A stretch of DNA of 64,000 nucleotides from Massospora cicadina (GCA_022478985.1 JAKSZP010014453.1:248001-312000), one strand, 5' to 3'. Positions 1 through 10,678 are shown, counted from the first letter of the stretch. A program made the numbers and translations. Notes: a model not told the origin generated them from the sequence alone.

Positions 1-39
1 CCAAACGCCATAAATAAAAATTGAGGAATACCTCTACAT

Positions 40-687
40 GTGAATAAGGATGTGACAATAGCTTCAGGCCATCAACTGGTTATGAGGACTGGGACCACAC
101 TGGATATTCCAGAAAAACTATACGGGGAGGTTGTATCCCCATGGCATCAATTTCAAATGGAACCTAGCATGGCACCTGGGATATTTATACCAGGGCACAG
201 AGAGATTGACGTCTTACTAGAAAATTTGACCAGCCAAAATATTAAGGTCAAGAAATATCAAGTAGTCGCTTTTGTGCATCTATTTCTGAGGGACAAGTTA
301 ATATCAGCTGTCAAATTTAGTAACTTATCCGAATTTGGCTTACTGAACAAAACCCTTGGGGCACATACTGTAATATCCCAAGAATTGTTCACCAGATTAT
401 TAAAACAACAGAAGGATGAAGCACTAGAATTGTTTGAACGATACTATGAAACTTTCGCCAAAGATGACCAAGATTTAGGTTGTGCAAAAGGAGTTAAGAA
501 TTTTGTTGATACTGGGGACCATATGCCTATTAGAATGAGGCCAATTCGGCGCCCTAGAGCCAATAACAAAATAGTTGGTGAAGAGTTAGACAAATTGCTG
601 AAAAGTGGAATGATAGTGCCTTCCAAAAGCCCGTGGGCCAGCCCCATTCTAATTGTAAAGAATAAAGAGGGCACAATCAAGTTGTAA
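40..687 (+). pseudogene. pol fragment: dUTPase-like domain followed by RT N-terminus (Ty3-A1)
   Basis: This 215-codon open stretch starts after the protease, most of which is outside the window. Residues 19-82 resemble a trimeric dUTPase fold: LDIPEKLYGEVVSP (residues 21-34) recalls the strand leading to motif 2, PGIFIPGHREIDVLLEN (46-62) recalls motif 3, and QVVAFVHLF (74-82) recalls motif 4. The Asp of canonical motif 3 (D-x-x-Y) is not preserved, so enzymatic activity is doubtful. Residues from about 113 are the classic lead-in to gypsy RT: FAKDDQDLG, DTGDHMPIRMRP and SPWASPILIV. The frame breaks at 687, exactly where the VVIDYQHLN motif continues one base out of frame. The same break is present in Ty3-A2. 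The RT assignment is firm; the dUTPase assignment is inference from motif pattern. Confidence 0.75.
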
Positions 688-1416
688 TTGATTATCAACA
701 CCTCAATGCCATTGCCAAAAAGGATTTATATCCATTGCCCAGAATTGACAATGCTCTAGACCATCTGGGAGGGGCAAAGTACTTTACCGCAATGGACCTC
801 ATCTCTGGATATTGGCAAATTGAGTTGCCACCAAAGGAGCAGGAAAAGTGCGCGATGATTGCTGCTCAAGGGCTTTTTCAACAACACGCATGCCACAGTT
901 GCTGTGTAATGCACCGGCAACCTTTCAGCGCGCAATGGACATAATTTTGGGGGACCTTAAATTGTCCTGCGTTCTGGTGTACCTGGATGACATCAATGTC
1001 TTTTTGCAAACTTTTCTGAACATCTGGAGCACCTCGAGCAAGTGTTCAAACGTCTTTTGAAGGCCAATATGAAGATAAAACCTAGAAAATGCCAATTCTT
1101 TAAAGAACAATTGAAACACCTCAGGTTCGTCATTAATTACAAGGGCTTGCAGCCTCAGCCTCAAAAAGTGGAGGCGATTAACAATACGCAACCTCCAACG
1201 AGCATGAGAAATGTCCAAGTGCTCTTAGGCATGGTAGGATACTATCAAAGATTTGTGGAAGGGTTTGCAAAGTTTGCTGAGCCTCTATTCCACTTGCTAC
1301 AAGGAGGAGTTCATTTTTGCTGGTCAGAGGATTGCCAAAAAGCCTTTGAGGTTTTGAAAAACAAAATGAGCTCAGCGCCTATCCTCCAATATCCCAATTT
1401 TAGCAAGCCTTTTTAA
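688..1416 (+). pseudogene. reverse transcriptase core and thumb (Ty3-A1)
   Basis: RNA-dependent DNA polymerase domain of the Ty3-A pol. Recognisable blocks, in several frames: YPLPRIDNALDHLGGAKYF, then MDLISGYWQIELPP, then MPQLLCNAPATFQRAMD, then the catalytic VYLDDINVF (YLDD at 980-991, both Asp present), and the thumb motif LGMVGYYQRFVEGFAKF. Frameshifts near 687, 880 and 1010 split it; the first two are shared with Ty3-A2, which means they predate the separation of the two copies. It leads directly into RNase H at about 1417. The product would be non-functional as read, even though the active-site Asp pair survives. Confidence 0.93.
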
Positions 1417-1810
1417 ATACAAACCAACGCCTCATTGACTGCAATTGGTGGTGTGCTATTGCAGATCAGGGATTATAGCAAGGAGCATTCGGATGCTTAT
1501 TGCAGCAGGACGCTGAATAAGCATGAGAATAATTATACGGTGACTGAAAGAGAATTTCTGGCTGTCATTAATGCTTGTAAACAATCTTGGGTATACATTC
1601 ATGGCACCAAATTTCAAGTAGTAATGGATCACAGCTCATTATGATGGCTCCACAATCTCAAGGAACCTGAAGGACAGTTAGCCCGCTGGGCTCTGAAATT
1701 ACAAGCGTATGATTATGAAATTATTCATAGAGCTGGAGCGGCCCATCAAAATGCAGATGGACTATCACGACTTCCTATTGTAGCTGTCCTGAGCAATTTG
1801 GCCAATGAGC
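1417..1810 (+). pseudogene. RNase H domain (Ty3-A1)
   Basis: The gypsy RNase H removes the RNA strand after first-strand synthesis. The motif TNASLTAIGGVLLQ begins at about 1423; the first catalytic Asp is Asn here (AAC at 1426-1428), whereas Ty3-A2 keeps Asp. TEREFLAVINACKQ supplies the catalytic Glu and VVMDHSSL the next Asp. A TGA follows that motif and is also present in Ty3-A2. The C-terminal HRAGAAHQNADGLSRL motif (RAG..N..ADGLSR) is intact. A stop just before 1420 separates the domain from RT. Confidence 0.9.
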
Positions 1811-1939
1811 TTCATTAAAAAATGATTAACTGAACATATGGAGATGAGCCACCTGAAGTTCAAAAAGTGATTGAGAAAGCATTAATCAACACCAAATATT
1901 GAGATGGAGTTTTATACAAATTTAAGCCTGATGGACAAC

Positions 1940-2990
1940 GTTGAATCTTTCCAAAACCTTCTGACCAAATGGAGATTATCACACAAGCACACAAGGCCAT
2001 CATAAATGGGGAATGACCAAGACGTTAGAATTAATTTGAGCCAGTTACTATTGGGATTCCATGCGATTTAATATCCAAGACATGCATAATAAATGTCATT
2101 CATGCCAAATTGCAAAACCTATGAAGTCAGACGTGAAGTACCTTTTGATCAAACTGACTAGGCCTGGCATACTATGTCAATTGATGTAATTGGCCCTTTT
2201 CCTGTGAGTAGCCTAGGCAACAAATACATAATTGTTGCTATTGACCATCTAATGATATGGATGGAAGCAAAAGCAATTTGAGACGTTGGGGCCCTAACTA
2301 TTGCTAAGTTTATTATGAGTAAAATTGTTTATAAGCACGGATGCCCCAGAAGATCTTGATGGACAATGACACAAATTTTACTGCCCAAATGGCACAAAAG
2401 CTAAATGAGTTGATTTCTATCAAAGGAGTGTTGTCAACACCATACCATCCTGAGGCTAATAGTATGGTAGAGCGAGTGAATGGCACTTTAGTTGGCAATT
2501 TACACAAAAATGCAGCCTTGGCACCTCCACAATTGGCAACTTCAATTAGTGCGACCATGTTTGCATACAATATTGGACACCACAGCAGCACAGGCCACAC
2601 TCCGTTTCAACTTTTGTATGGTAGACAGCCCGCTCTACCTCCATTATTATACTCAGTACTCAGTTCACCCAACGCAATTACCCAAATAACTATGTCGAGC
2701 AACTAGCAAAGACCCTAATCAAGTTGCAATCAGAAGCTTATCAAAATGCAATTTGTTAAAAACTATTCAGAAGAGCTATGATGATGCCAAACGGGCTATG
2801 GTGAATAAGTTTAATGAAGGAGATTTAGTAGTATATTGTGACACTCATAGTGCAGGCCGCGCACACAAACTAGCCTCGCTCTGGAAGGGTCCATTTATCA
2901 TTTTGAAGAAATTGTCTGAAGATTTATATACCATTAATGACCAAGGCGGCTGGGTTGTGAATTGAGTACACGCTAAGTTCCTTTGTCCAT
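1940..2990 (+). pseudogene. integrase (Ty3-A1)
   Basis: DDE-type integrase that inserts the cDNA. The N-terminal HHCC zinc domain is shifted between frames: GGMTKT near 2010 and CHSCQIAKP at about 2094-2120. The catalytic core shows MSIDVIGP (first Asp, codon 2183-2185), then [11 protein letters not shown] (second Asp) in the open frame 2341-2706, then [16 protein letters not shown] (Glu). The C-terminal GPY/F module is open at 2753-2965: KLASLWKGPFIIL. Stops interrupt the first half, including a TGA after EAKAI that Ty3-A2 shares. No chromodomain follows; the reading frame ends near 3000 at a low-complexity tract. Confidence 0.92.
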
Positions 2991-2998
2991 ATCACAAA

Positions 2999-3100
2999 GA
3001 ATATTAATATATATAAAAAATAAAAAATAAATAAATAAATATATATATATATAATAAAAAGAAAAAAATAATAAATAATAATAATAATAATAATTGCAAG
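2999..3100 (+). repeat. AT-rich simple-sequence tract after pol (Ty3-A1)
   Basis: Runs of TA, TAAA and TAA repeat units directly after the integrase end. The corresponding place in Ty3-A2 (37881-37975) is also A/T-rich but with a different pattern, as expected for a slippage-prone tract. Confidence 0.8.
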
Positions 3101-3147
3101 CTGTAGATTTTAATTTGTTAATTTGATGCCTCGCTGGCATTAGAACT

Positions 3148-3180
3148 AGGTTCCCCCTCTTCAGTAGGGGGAGGAGAGTG
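3148..3180 (+). other. conserved stem-loop and purine tract downstream of pol (Ty3-A1)
   Basis: CCCCCT (3153-3158) pairs with AGGGGG (3166-3171) across a 7-base loop and runs on into a purine stretch, GGGGGAGGAGAG. The same arrangement with a changed loop occurs in Ty3-A2 at 38031-38049. It lies between the pol end and the extra reading frame. It could be an internal polypurine tract, or a structure marking the boundary of convergent transcripts. Function is inference. Confidence 0.55.
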
Positions 3181-3243
3181 ATTAAACTGGAGAATCCTGC
3201 AACGGAACCAGAGAGAGGCGAATTTCATACAAATCCTGACTAT

Positions 3244-4228
3244 CTAGACCCTGGCAGAGATGTTAAACCCAAGAAAGCTTGGCGCCAGGCACGCTGGCCC
3301 TGTCAGCTTAGGAAAGGCCATCAAACTAAAGGGAAAGTTCATCGTAGGGACTTTGGAATAGGTGGGAGAGATTTGACTCTGGAGTAAATGCCGCCAAAAG
3401 GAAGACACAATCGGAAAGAAAACTCTCAAGGCAAGGGTAAACAGAGGGGAGGAACTCCTTCGCGCAAAACATTTGGGAACAGGCCTCATCTAATACCCTG
3501 CACATGTCAGGCACAGTATTGGTGGGGAAGCAACAAAGGAGGGAAGCGAACGCATGCACCCAAAAGAGCCATCTGGGGGACAAACTTCTTGGGAAGCCCC
3601 TTAGCCAAGCTCTTACAAAGGGCTCAGTATAGCACCAGGATGCGCCAATCATTCAAAACCTGAGTCTTGAGGCCCAACGTGACGTGGAAAATAGTATGAA
3701 CCAAAGCAGGTTCACACCAAATCCTAGCAACAGTATTTTAAAAAATAATGGCCTGGTTGGCCTCAAAGATATCATAAGCAGCAACCTCAGGACCAGTTAC
3801 AAGTGCGAATGACAAGTAGGCATTCACAAGCTCCAACATTGAGTTGAGCTCAAGACCCAATGAAGCCATGCTGCCTGTGCGAAGGGAGGAAGCAAGACTT
3901 TTGAAGGGAAGATGTTAAAGAGCGAAAACAAGAAGTCCAGAAGAAGATCCTCATCCAAAGTGAATTGATCTCAGATCAGAGTTTCTTTGGACTGAACGGC
4001 TTCAGAAGGCCAAAGAGATATTGAATATGTTGAAAGGGGATCCCACTCAACCCATCGGGATGTTCCACTAACTGCACCTGAAGCCACGGAGGCTTGTTCA
4101 GGTTGATCATTTGGTGCTATTATAATGGGTTGCAAAACCAAGCTTTCTAGTATCGTTGAAACGTAGCTGGTCAAACCAGCTTGAGGAACCATGGGCAACA
4201 CGCCCAAGTTGACAATAGCTCGCCACAT
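3244..4228 (-). pseudogene. putative antisense additional ORF between pol and 3' LTR (Ty3-A1)
   Basis: Reading the minus strand from an ATG at 4228, the frame starts with NLGVLPMVPQAGLTSY, nearly identical in Ty3-A2. It continues through one stop and a few frameshifts via SKETLI, ASLGLELN, TGPEVAAYDIFEANQA and a 108-codon open segment (3326-3652) containing NTVPDMCRVLDEACSQMF and AAFTPESNLSHLF. Both Ty3-A copies support one conceptual protein of roughly 330-350 residues, encoded opposite to gag-pol. I recognise no known domain. Antisense additional ORFs in this position are known from some plant Ty3/gypsy lineages. Caution: in the stretch 3178-3663 the plus strand is also open in both copies, so the coding strand is not settled. 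Confidence 0.45.
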
Positions 4229-4361
4229 GGACTTGCTTAGCCTTAGGAAGGCTTGTCAGTCCGAAGTGTAAAGGCTATTGAGATAATGTTTGTACTTGGA
4301 GGAGCGCGAAAAGCTAGACATTGTGACCTGAAAGAAGGGTACCCACTGCTTATATCCAGTC

Positions 4362-4374
4362 AAGGCGGGGGAAG
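4362..4374 (+). promoter_or_regulatory. polypurine tract (Ty3-A1)
   Basis: Purine run AAGGCGGGGGAAG directly before the TGTTGAG start of the LTR; it would prime plus-strand DNA synthesis. The matching tract AAGGTGGGGGAAG precedes the 3' LTR of Ty3-A2. Confidence 0.85.
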
Positions 4375-5255
4375 TGTTGAGTAATTGACTGGACCTAATC
4401 GTCAGATATTTGATAGGGACATAATAAGGCTAGCTGTTTAAAAACTTATTATGGATCATATATCAGATATCAGTAATTATGGACCAGGTATATTCTAAGC
4501 TTATGAAAAGCTTATAATCCGCGGCCTGGCGATTTCACTTAATTATATTTGACTATGATGACATGGGCTCAAAGGCTTTTCTGGTTAGGTCAGACTTAGA
4601 TTAAGTTTTGACTTAATGACTTGGGAACGTGGGCTTTGTTGGTATATGTCAAAATTAGATTTTTTTGTTGGTCAAGTTTTTGATCAAATTAATTACTAAT
4701 TAGTGATATGAATCGCCTTGGTATGTACTGCCAATTGCATGTGAAAGTGAATTGGTTCAGCTATTTTTGAAGACGCATACAAAACGCCATCTCAAGAATG
4801 ATGATGGTGTTTACTCCAACTCTGAGGCTGAGCATGATGCCCTGAGTTGAAGTATTTGTAGATATCCTTACAAACTTTTTATGTGGCTAAGGGCCACTGA
4901 AAGTAAGGCGTCATGGGTAAGATGTGGTTAACATTGAACCCTATAAATAACCCTTGCATTTACACTAATAAAGACATCATTTAACTTCTGGACTAAGTTC
5001 ATAATTTATCTTATAGTCTTTTTGCATTATCACTTTATTTTATATTAAAGTTGATCTCACTTAGGATCAGTAGGATCAGGGCAGCGTGCCATCGTCCAAG
5101 TGAAACAACCAGGTATACAATTAAATTATTACCAAAAAGCTATATCATAAATTTAAAGCACCATCCTGTCTATTGTCCTCACACAATAGACGCTTGAAGC
5201 TGCAGTTTCCACCAAACAACAAACCAGCCATAAGGCGAAGCCCATCTTTTCAACA
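4375..5255 (+). repeat. 3' LTR of Ty3-A1
   Basis: It begins TGTTGAGTAATTGAC and ends in ...CAACA. The whole length aligns with the two LTRs of Ty3-A2 (31029-31897 and 39255-40130), with obvious divergence. A TATA box, TATAAATA, lies at 4942-4949, followed by AATAAAG near 4966, a plausible core promoter and polyadenylation signal. Length is 881 bp by the chosen ends. Confidence 0.9.
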
Positions 5256-5940
5256 GGGATGATATGATGAAGCCTTACATGGGCAAATTCTCAAATTACC
5301 GAGCATATTTAAACAGAGTTTTTGATATTTTTTGGGGTCCATGATCTAAAATAATTTTCTCTTTCAGGTCATGATGGGCAAATATCTCATCAACAAAAAT
5401 CTTTGTGATGTCTTTGGGTGAGAAATTTGAGATACACAGTAAAAACTCTGAGTATCTAGTCAGCTGATAAACAATAACTATTATTGCATCCTCCCTCAGA
5501 CCTTGGATAACCCTGTAATGAAGTCCATGCTAGCCAACCTCACAGCTGGCTCAAAATTTAGAGTTGGACTAACTTACCCGTGTGATTCTTCCAAAAGGCT
5601 TTGACCATGCGCAAACTAAGCACTCCACCACATACTTTGTGATATCCTTCTGAATTCTGGCCCATAATTTCCACCAAACCAGTTTGACCATCTTCTTGAC
5701 CCCTGAATGCCCTGTCAATGGGTGGTCATGCGACGCCTGCAGCACTACCCACTGTAGCGTTGGATTTAAAAACCCATACCCAGGAGTCATGGTCAAATTT
5801 CGTCTTTCTTCCATACGTCTGATGGTGGCTGTGCTGTTGGCCATCTGCTGCCTCAGCCCAGAATCAATGATTGAATGCTGACCTCCTTTGCTTCCTCTGG
5901 ATCTTCTCCCCAGTTCACTCTCCTCGCTCACCATCATGGC
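5256..5940 (-). pseudogene. integrase, zinc domain and core, truncated by insertion (Ty3-X)
   Basis: The open frame 5569-5937 carries the HHCC zinc domain: SHDHPLTGHSGVKK (His pair) and VVECLVC (Cys pair). Reading on towards lower coordinates gives MDFITGL with the first catalytic Asp (codon 5523-5525), then ILDHGPQK with the second Asp (5344-5346). The frame then reaches ASSYHP at 5256-5273, where canonical integrases continue into the segment with the catalytic Glu. That continuation is missing because Ty3-A1 starts here. Stops are present between the zinc domain and the core. Confidence 0.9.
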
Positions 5941-6053
5941 AAACTGGTCTTATTAGACATGGTAGCTGTGTTATATTCCTCTAACTCCGCCTTCTCATAT
6001 GCCACCCCTGCATCCTGGCTAAACCAATCTGCTATGGTTTTGACCACTAATTG

Positions 6054-6474
6054 TCAGTACTCCACTCTAAAATTGTACTGAACCAGCTCCACATGCCACT
6101 GGGCTTGGCGCTGTTTCATCTTCCTGGGCTCCTGGTAGTACTCCAGTGCACAATGGTCTGTCTGAACTACAAAATGGTGACGAGCATACAACAAGTGGTG
6201 CTGCCACTCCTGCAGTGCTGTGACCACTGCCAGTAGCTCCTTGTCATATATTGGACTTTTTGTTTCTTCCAGTATCATCTTCCAGCTGAAATATCACACC
6301 AGGTGCTCCAACCCGTCCTCTTCCTTCTGTAAGAGTACTGCCCCTATGGCAAAATTTGAGGCATCCATATCAACCACAAAAGGTTTATCAGGATCTATAT
6401 GGGTGAGGACTGGTGCCAAAATGGGCTTCTCCTTCATCTGGATGAATTCTGTCTCTCCTACCCTCATATGAACG
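6054..6474 (-). pseudogene. RNase H domain (Ty3-X)
   Basis: Minus-strand reading gives FVVDMDASNFAIGAVLLQK (first catalytic Asp), then a stop, then the open segment 6054-6278 with SPIYDKELLAVVTALQEW (Glu) and FVVQTDHCALEYY (Asp). It ends in RQAQWHVELVQYNF, typical of the RNase H tail. It sits between RT and integrase, as expected for Ty3/gypsy. Confidence 0.93.
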
Positions 6475-6499
6475 GCACATCACACATTACCACCATAAG

Positions 6500-7250
6500 A
6501 GGAAAGTCCAACTTGAATAGATTCTTCATGAACTGGCGGAGGAAATTCACTGTTCCTAAAAACTTCTTATGCCTGTCTAATCTTTCAGTACTTTCCACGC
6601 GCATACAGCCTGGATCTTGTCTAGACATACCTTAAGCCCTCTCCAAACATGACATTCTAAGGAACGTAACTGATTTTTGGTTAAAATCACACTTTGAAGG
6701 CTTCAACCATAATCTCACCTCAGACAGCACCTTCAGAACCTCCCTCACGTTGCCTATATGTGCCTCCCTAGAATGGGAAAACACAATAATGCCATCCATG
6801 TATGAGATGCAACACCAGCCAACCATCCTACTTAGAGCTCAGTCAATCATGCGTTTAAACACCAATAGGGCATTATGCAGCCAAACGTCATAACTCAGTA
6901 TTGAGACATTACAAGGTGGCATTTGAACGCCGTTTACTTCTGGTGCCCTGACCTCACGGGTAGTTGGTTGAATGCAATCACCAAATAAATCTTGATGAAG
7001 ATGTTGCTCCCTGTAAGCATTTGAAGGATGTCCTCCATTAACGGCATTGGGTAAGGGTCTGGCTCCGTTAATACATTAAGTCACTGAAAGCCCACACACG
7101 GCTGTAACTCTCCACTTGCCTTGAGCACCATAAACACTGGGGACATCATGACAGACTTTGATGGCTCAATCAACTTTTACTCAGCATTCATTTCACATGC
7201 TCTTCTAACGTGGCCTTGAAGCATTTGTTCAACAGATAGACCAGGCATCT
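6500..7250 (-). pseudogene. reverse transcriptase (Ty3-X)
   Basis: Minus-strand blocks in mixed frames: MSPVFMVLKASGELQPCV, then EPDPYPMPLMEDILQML, then a decayed fingers/palm region, then the active-site segment YMDGIIVFSHSREAH near 6770 and LKPSKCDF. The catalytic box reads YMDG, so the second Asp is replaced by Gly. Several stops confirm that it is a pseudogene. Confidence 0.88.
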
Positions 7251-8999
7251 GTGGGCTAGTTTTGGAACACCTTTAAATCAAAATGAGAATGAGAATGGGA
7301 CCATGAGAGAGAACAGAGAATCCCTTTTTGGTCAAAAAAATCTAGCAAATTCTCCGTATTCTACTTGTAATTCCTCCACCTGCATGGCCGCCAGGGTTCT
7401 ATGTTCATCTGACCCATTGTTTACCATCAACAGCCTACACTTCATCAGCAGAATCATCCTCAGATTCAAGGTCACAGGCTTGGAAGGAACATTGATTTAA
7501 AGCCTGGACTGTTGCCACCACTGCATACCAGAACCACTCGATGTGCCAAGTTTTTGAATGCAAAAAACCGTTCCCAGAACCTGAACGGATCCTGCTGTAC
7601 TTTTACTAAGGGACTCACTCACCACAATGGTGCCTTCCGTGACACATCAACAAACACCACCTCAGCTTCTCTCCACTTCTAAAATTTTATCCACTCTGCC
7701 AATGCAAGCTCAACGTAGTTCTCTTCCACCCCAGAATTTAACAGGGCCATCGCCCCTTCTATTCCACCACCCGTGAGAAACTCCAAGTGATAAAAAAAAT
7801 GAGGATAAAACGACGAAGGCGATTTGTTTCTGAATGAATATTTCAATTAAAATTTTTCTAATGATAGAAATTTAGGCATATTTCCCTTCATGCCCATGGA
7901 TCACTGGCTTACACGATTTTTCCTCATTTCCTTGGAGCCCTCCCCCTTGTAAGTTTCCAAAGTTTCTTGGGGTTGGATGCCAGCCCCATGACCAGAACAA
8001 TAACTCACTAAGGATTGTCCTTTCCCTTTGACATTAATCCTTTGCGCTGGTCCTAGGATAGCGCCAATTGCTTCTTGACTTATACTGCTAATGCAACTTC
8101 CTCCCTCGCGTTCCCTGGACCTTTGCCACTGTTAGGGCCGCCAGCAAATCCGCCTGCAACCCCTGGCAGAACATACACAAAATTTAAAAACCACAACCTG
8201 GGCTGCCTTTTCCAAAGGATGTAAAATATGCATGTATTTTTACTGAGCTCCGCCCTGGTTAGCTAAAGAGAGCACCAACTACACCTCATCTTTTTGCTCC
8301 ATCTGGACATGCCGCTTGGTTGACCAACTCCACACAATCCTCCACTGAATTCAGCAAGCGCCCTTGTTTCTCAATAAATTACTGCAGCCATCCAGCCAAT
8401 TCTGGAGGTAATGCATTCACCACCTAGGCCTGCTGGACTGAGAGAGGAGATTCCCTCTGATGCCTGCACCAACCGCACCTAGAAGCAGACTCATGTGATG
8501 ACTTGAAGTTTTTCCAGCGCCTCCATGGACAACACCACATGAACATTAGGTGATTTGGGTTTTGCATGGACTTCCACAGATTGTGGGGTTGCCGCCACCA
8601 TAATCGCCCACTTTGCATAACAGGAATGCCACTAAGAACCCCACTATAACTACAGTCAACAAATTAAAGTTCCATTCTTCTCTGTTGGTGACCACCACTT
8701 CCACCTGGGGCCCTTACAAATTAAGAGGAAGTTATTGGAGCTTCACTTTATATAATGAGTGGGTTTGCGCCAGTATGTGACAAGGGAGTTGGGTAGTACA
8801 AGCCATGTAACTGACCAAATGACCGACAACCTGGCAGAAGTCCACCATCAAACCCACATGTCATTACCAGAAATAAAAATGTATTCTCAGACTATGGTTC
8901 CAGTAGTGCTGCATGCAAGCAGCAGTGTATGGCTCCAGGATAGAGCTGAGAATGAGGCCAGCGCCTGATCCAGCTCAATGGTCAAGCTAATCCTTTCCA
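7251..8999 (-). pseudogene. decayed protease/gag region (Ty3-X)
   Basis: By position this stretch should hold gag and protease of Ty3-X. Minus-strand reading gives short open pieces, for example one at 8424-8618 and a possible start at 8999. I could not identify a zinc knuckle or an Asp-Ser/Thr-Gly protease site with confidence. The assignment rests on its position between the RT and the candidate LTR. Confidence 0.45.
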
Positions 9000-9431
9000 T
9001 TTCTTTAAATAGTATTTTTTAAAAACAAACTTTAAATTTATTTAGGCAAGCAACAAATTTAACAAATTTTATATTGATTTTTTGAGAAAAAGAAACTACA
9101 TCCTCATTATTGTTTTTCCCTACTTTATAGCAGTTAAAATAGCCTAATTAATCATGCTGCCTTACTTTAAGCTTTTAAGTGACATTTAAAATATTGCACA
9201 CAAAAGTTCCGCATTCCAATAAATTCAATTTGGAGAGTTCAATACACCAGTCATGTGATATGCTGGATCAGCCCACGATCCTAGATCCCCAAATCCTTAC
9301 CCTCAATTCTGGTCCCAATTTATTCTTTCCATGCCCCAAATCCTCAATTTTGACCTTCAGATTTTCAGCCAAATCTGACATCTTATAAATGAAGTCAATG
9401 TGTGGATCAGGCTGAGCCTGATCCATCACAG
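9000..9431 (-). repeat. candidate 5' LTR of Ty3-X
   Basis: On the minus strand the stretch would begin TGTGATGGATCAGG at 9431. It is AT-rich and non-coding in its second half, with AATAAA-type sequence. It fills the space between the X gag remnant and the Y RT. No second copy is in the window to prove it, and no clear primer binding site follows. Confidence 0.3.
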
Positions 9432-9434
9432 ATG

Positions 9435-9990
9435 CCAGATTATGAGACATTGTACCCAATAACTGTATTTTTAATTGGAAAAAGGAGCACTTTCTATGTT
9501 TGAGATTTATCAAGGCCTTCCTAAGCTGATTGAAAACTTCCTAAAGATTCTCCACATGTCCATTATTTAGTTTTTGGAAGACAGTGATGTCATCAAGGTA
9601 GATGAGGACACAAAATAGCTATAAGTCCCTGATTATATCATCTATGGTGCATTGAAAAGTTGCCAACGTGTTACAGAGGCCCTGGGGCATCAAGTGGGTT
9701 TAAATAGCCCTTATGGGCTATGAGCGTGCACTTGACTAGATCTTTGGGGTGAGCTCCACTTGCCAATATCCAAAGCAAGGTCCATTGTGGAAAAGTACTG
9801 TGATCCAGCAAGAAGTTGGATATAGTCATCAATTTTGGGCAGAGGATAACTGTCCTTCTTGGTGATGAAGTTTTGCCATCATTAGTCCATCACCACCTGA
9901 TGGCTGCCATTATTCTTCCAAAACAGAAGGAGAGGAGAGGCTAAGGGCTGCGCAAAGGCACCAAGAGTCTCGCTTTGAGTAGTTGTTTCA
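9435..9990 (-). pseudogene. reverse transcriptase fragment (Ty3-Y)
   Basis: Minus-strand reading gives DSYPLPKIDDYIQLLAGSQY followed by FSTMDLA, then a stretch broken by stops, then ALINLKHRKCSFF with LLGTMSH, the segment after the catalytic box. RNase H and integrase are absent because Ty3-X begins here. The Tyr-x-Asp-Asp box is not clearly readable. Confidence 0.85.
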
Positions 9991-10223
9991 GCTCAATCAC
10001 CACCTGGGCTTTATCAACCTTACTCTTTGGTAAGGTCAGGACTGGAAGGGGGAATCGTCCCAAGTCTCCACATGATGTAGAACCCCGTTCATTTTTCCAA
10101 AGTCATAGGTTGAGGCCATTATAGGTCTGCATAGTAAACCAATAATTCTGGAACATTGCGCTATCTTTCTTCAGTGAAATCCTTTCTGATACTGGTGTCA
10201 ACTAGGGCCACTGATGGGGGCAT

Positions 10224-10510
10224 CTACAAACCAAAATACCTTAGGCTCCCAAAACTGCAGATGTCATCAACAGTCTCTATGGTTAGGAGGCGGACATAGG
10301 CGTCAGAACTGTTTGGTCCTACTACTTTGGGTCTGTTGGTAAGGTTATCCAATGACGCTGATATATATCTGGCAAAACTGGATCTAGAATTAATGGGCAG
10401 GTTAAAACCTCCTTGGAAGACGGGTTGTCTAACCTCTGATTTCATGCAGGTATCCAGGGGGAGTGTTAACATGAAATCAAGTATTTTCAATGATTTGGGA
10501 TTTCAGAGGT
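10224..10510 (-). pseudogene. dUTPase-like segment between protease and RT (Ty3-Y)
   Basis: This stretch aligns with the corresponding segments of Ty3-Z and Ty3-S. The clearest shared block is ILDP (10379-10390), the counterpart of dUTPase motif 3; the Tyr seen three residues after the Asp in Z and S is lost here. Downstream the reading SDAYVRLLTIETVDD corresponds to the motif 4 strand region. One 88-codon frame (10224-10490) is open but overlaps the better frames. The assignment depends on the better-preserved Z and S copies. Confidence 0.4.
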
Positions 10511-10678
10511 AGAGTGATTGCTTAGGGAAGTAGATCGGCATGCCTTCTTGTCCTTTAAAAGCAGGTGGGGCAGCCAAACATGAGAGCCCCTTACACAATA
10601 TGAGAGTCAGTTGATTTGGACCTCACTCTCTAGTACAAAGCTTGGGCTTTGAAATCCATCTTATAGTAATGGGAAGTT

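Larger units (their letters stand above)
1..5255 (+). mobile_element. Ty3/gypsy LTR retrotransposon Ty3-A1, 5' truncated by window edge
   Basis: The order dUTPase-like domain, reverse transcriptase, RNase H, integrase, long non-pol 3' region, polypurine tract and 3' LTR can be followed on the plus strand. The order RT-RNase H-integrase is diagnostic of Ty3/gypsy (Metaviridae). The 5' LTR, gag and protease lie outside the window. It is the same family as Ty3-A2 (31029-40130), with high similarity along the whole shared length, including the non-coding parts. It is inserted into the integrase gene of the minus-strand Ty3-X; the base after its LTR (5256) resumes that gene. The predicted target duplication GGGAT (5256-5260) cannot be confirmed because the left partner is off-window. 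The coding region carries several stops and frameshifts, so the copy is dead. Confidence 0.93.
5256..9431 (-). mobile_element. Ty3/gypsy retrotransposon Ty3-X, interrupted by Ty3-A1
   Basis: On the minus strand the order from right to left is a candidate LTR, gag/protease debris, RT, RNase H and integrase. The integrase is cut at 5256 by Ty3-A1, so the rest of X must lie left of the window. Its right border is placed at about 9431 because RT sequence of a different element (Ty3-Y) begins just beyond. Similarity to the other elements here is limited to general gypsy motifs, so it is a separate family. Confidence 0.8.

Noticed and set aside
2999..3100. TA-rich tract as centromeric or telomeric repeat
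   Set aside because: It is about 100 bases long, lies at the same place in both A copies, and contains no telomere-type unit.
3178..3663. Two consecutive plus-strand frames after pol (also in A2) as accessory genes
   Set aside because: Not excluded, but the minus-strand reading gives longer conserved blocks over the whole interval; kept as a caveat in the antisense entries.
5256..5275. Simple tandem arrangement of A1 next to X without insertion
   Set aside because: The X integrase frame is cut exactly between two conserved motifs at the LTR border, which is best explained by insertion.
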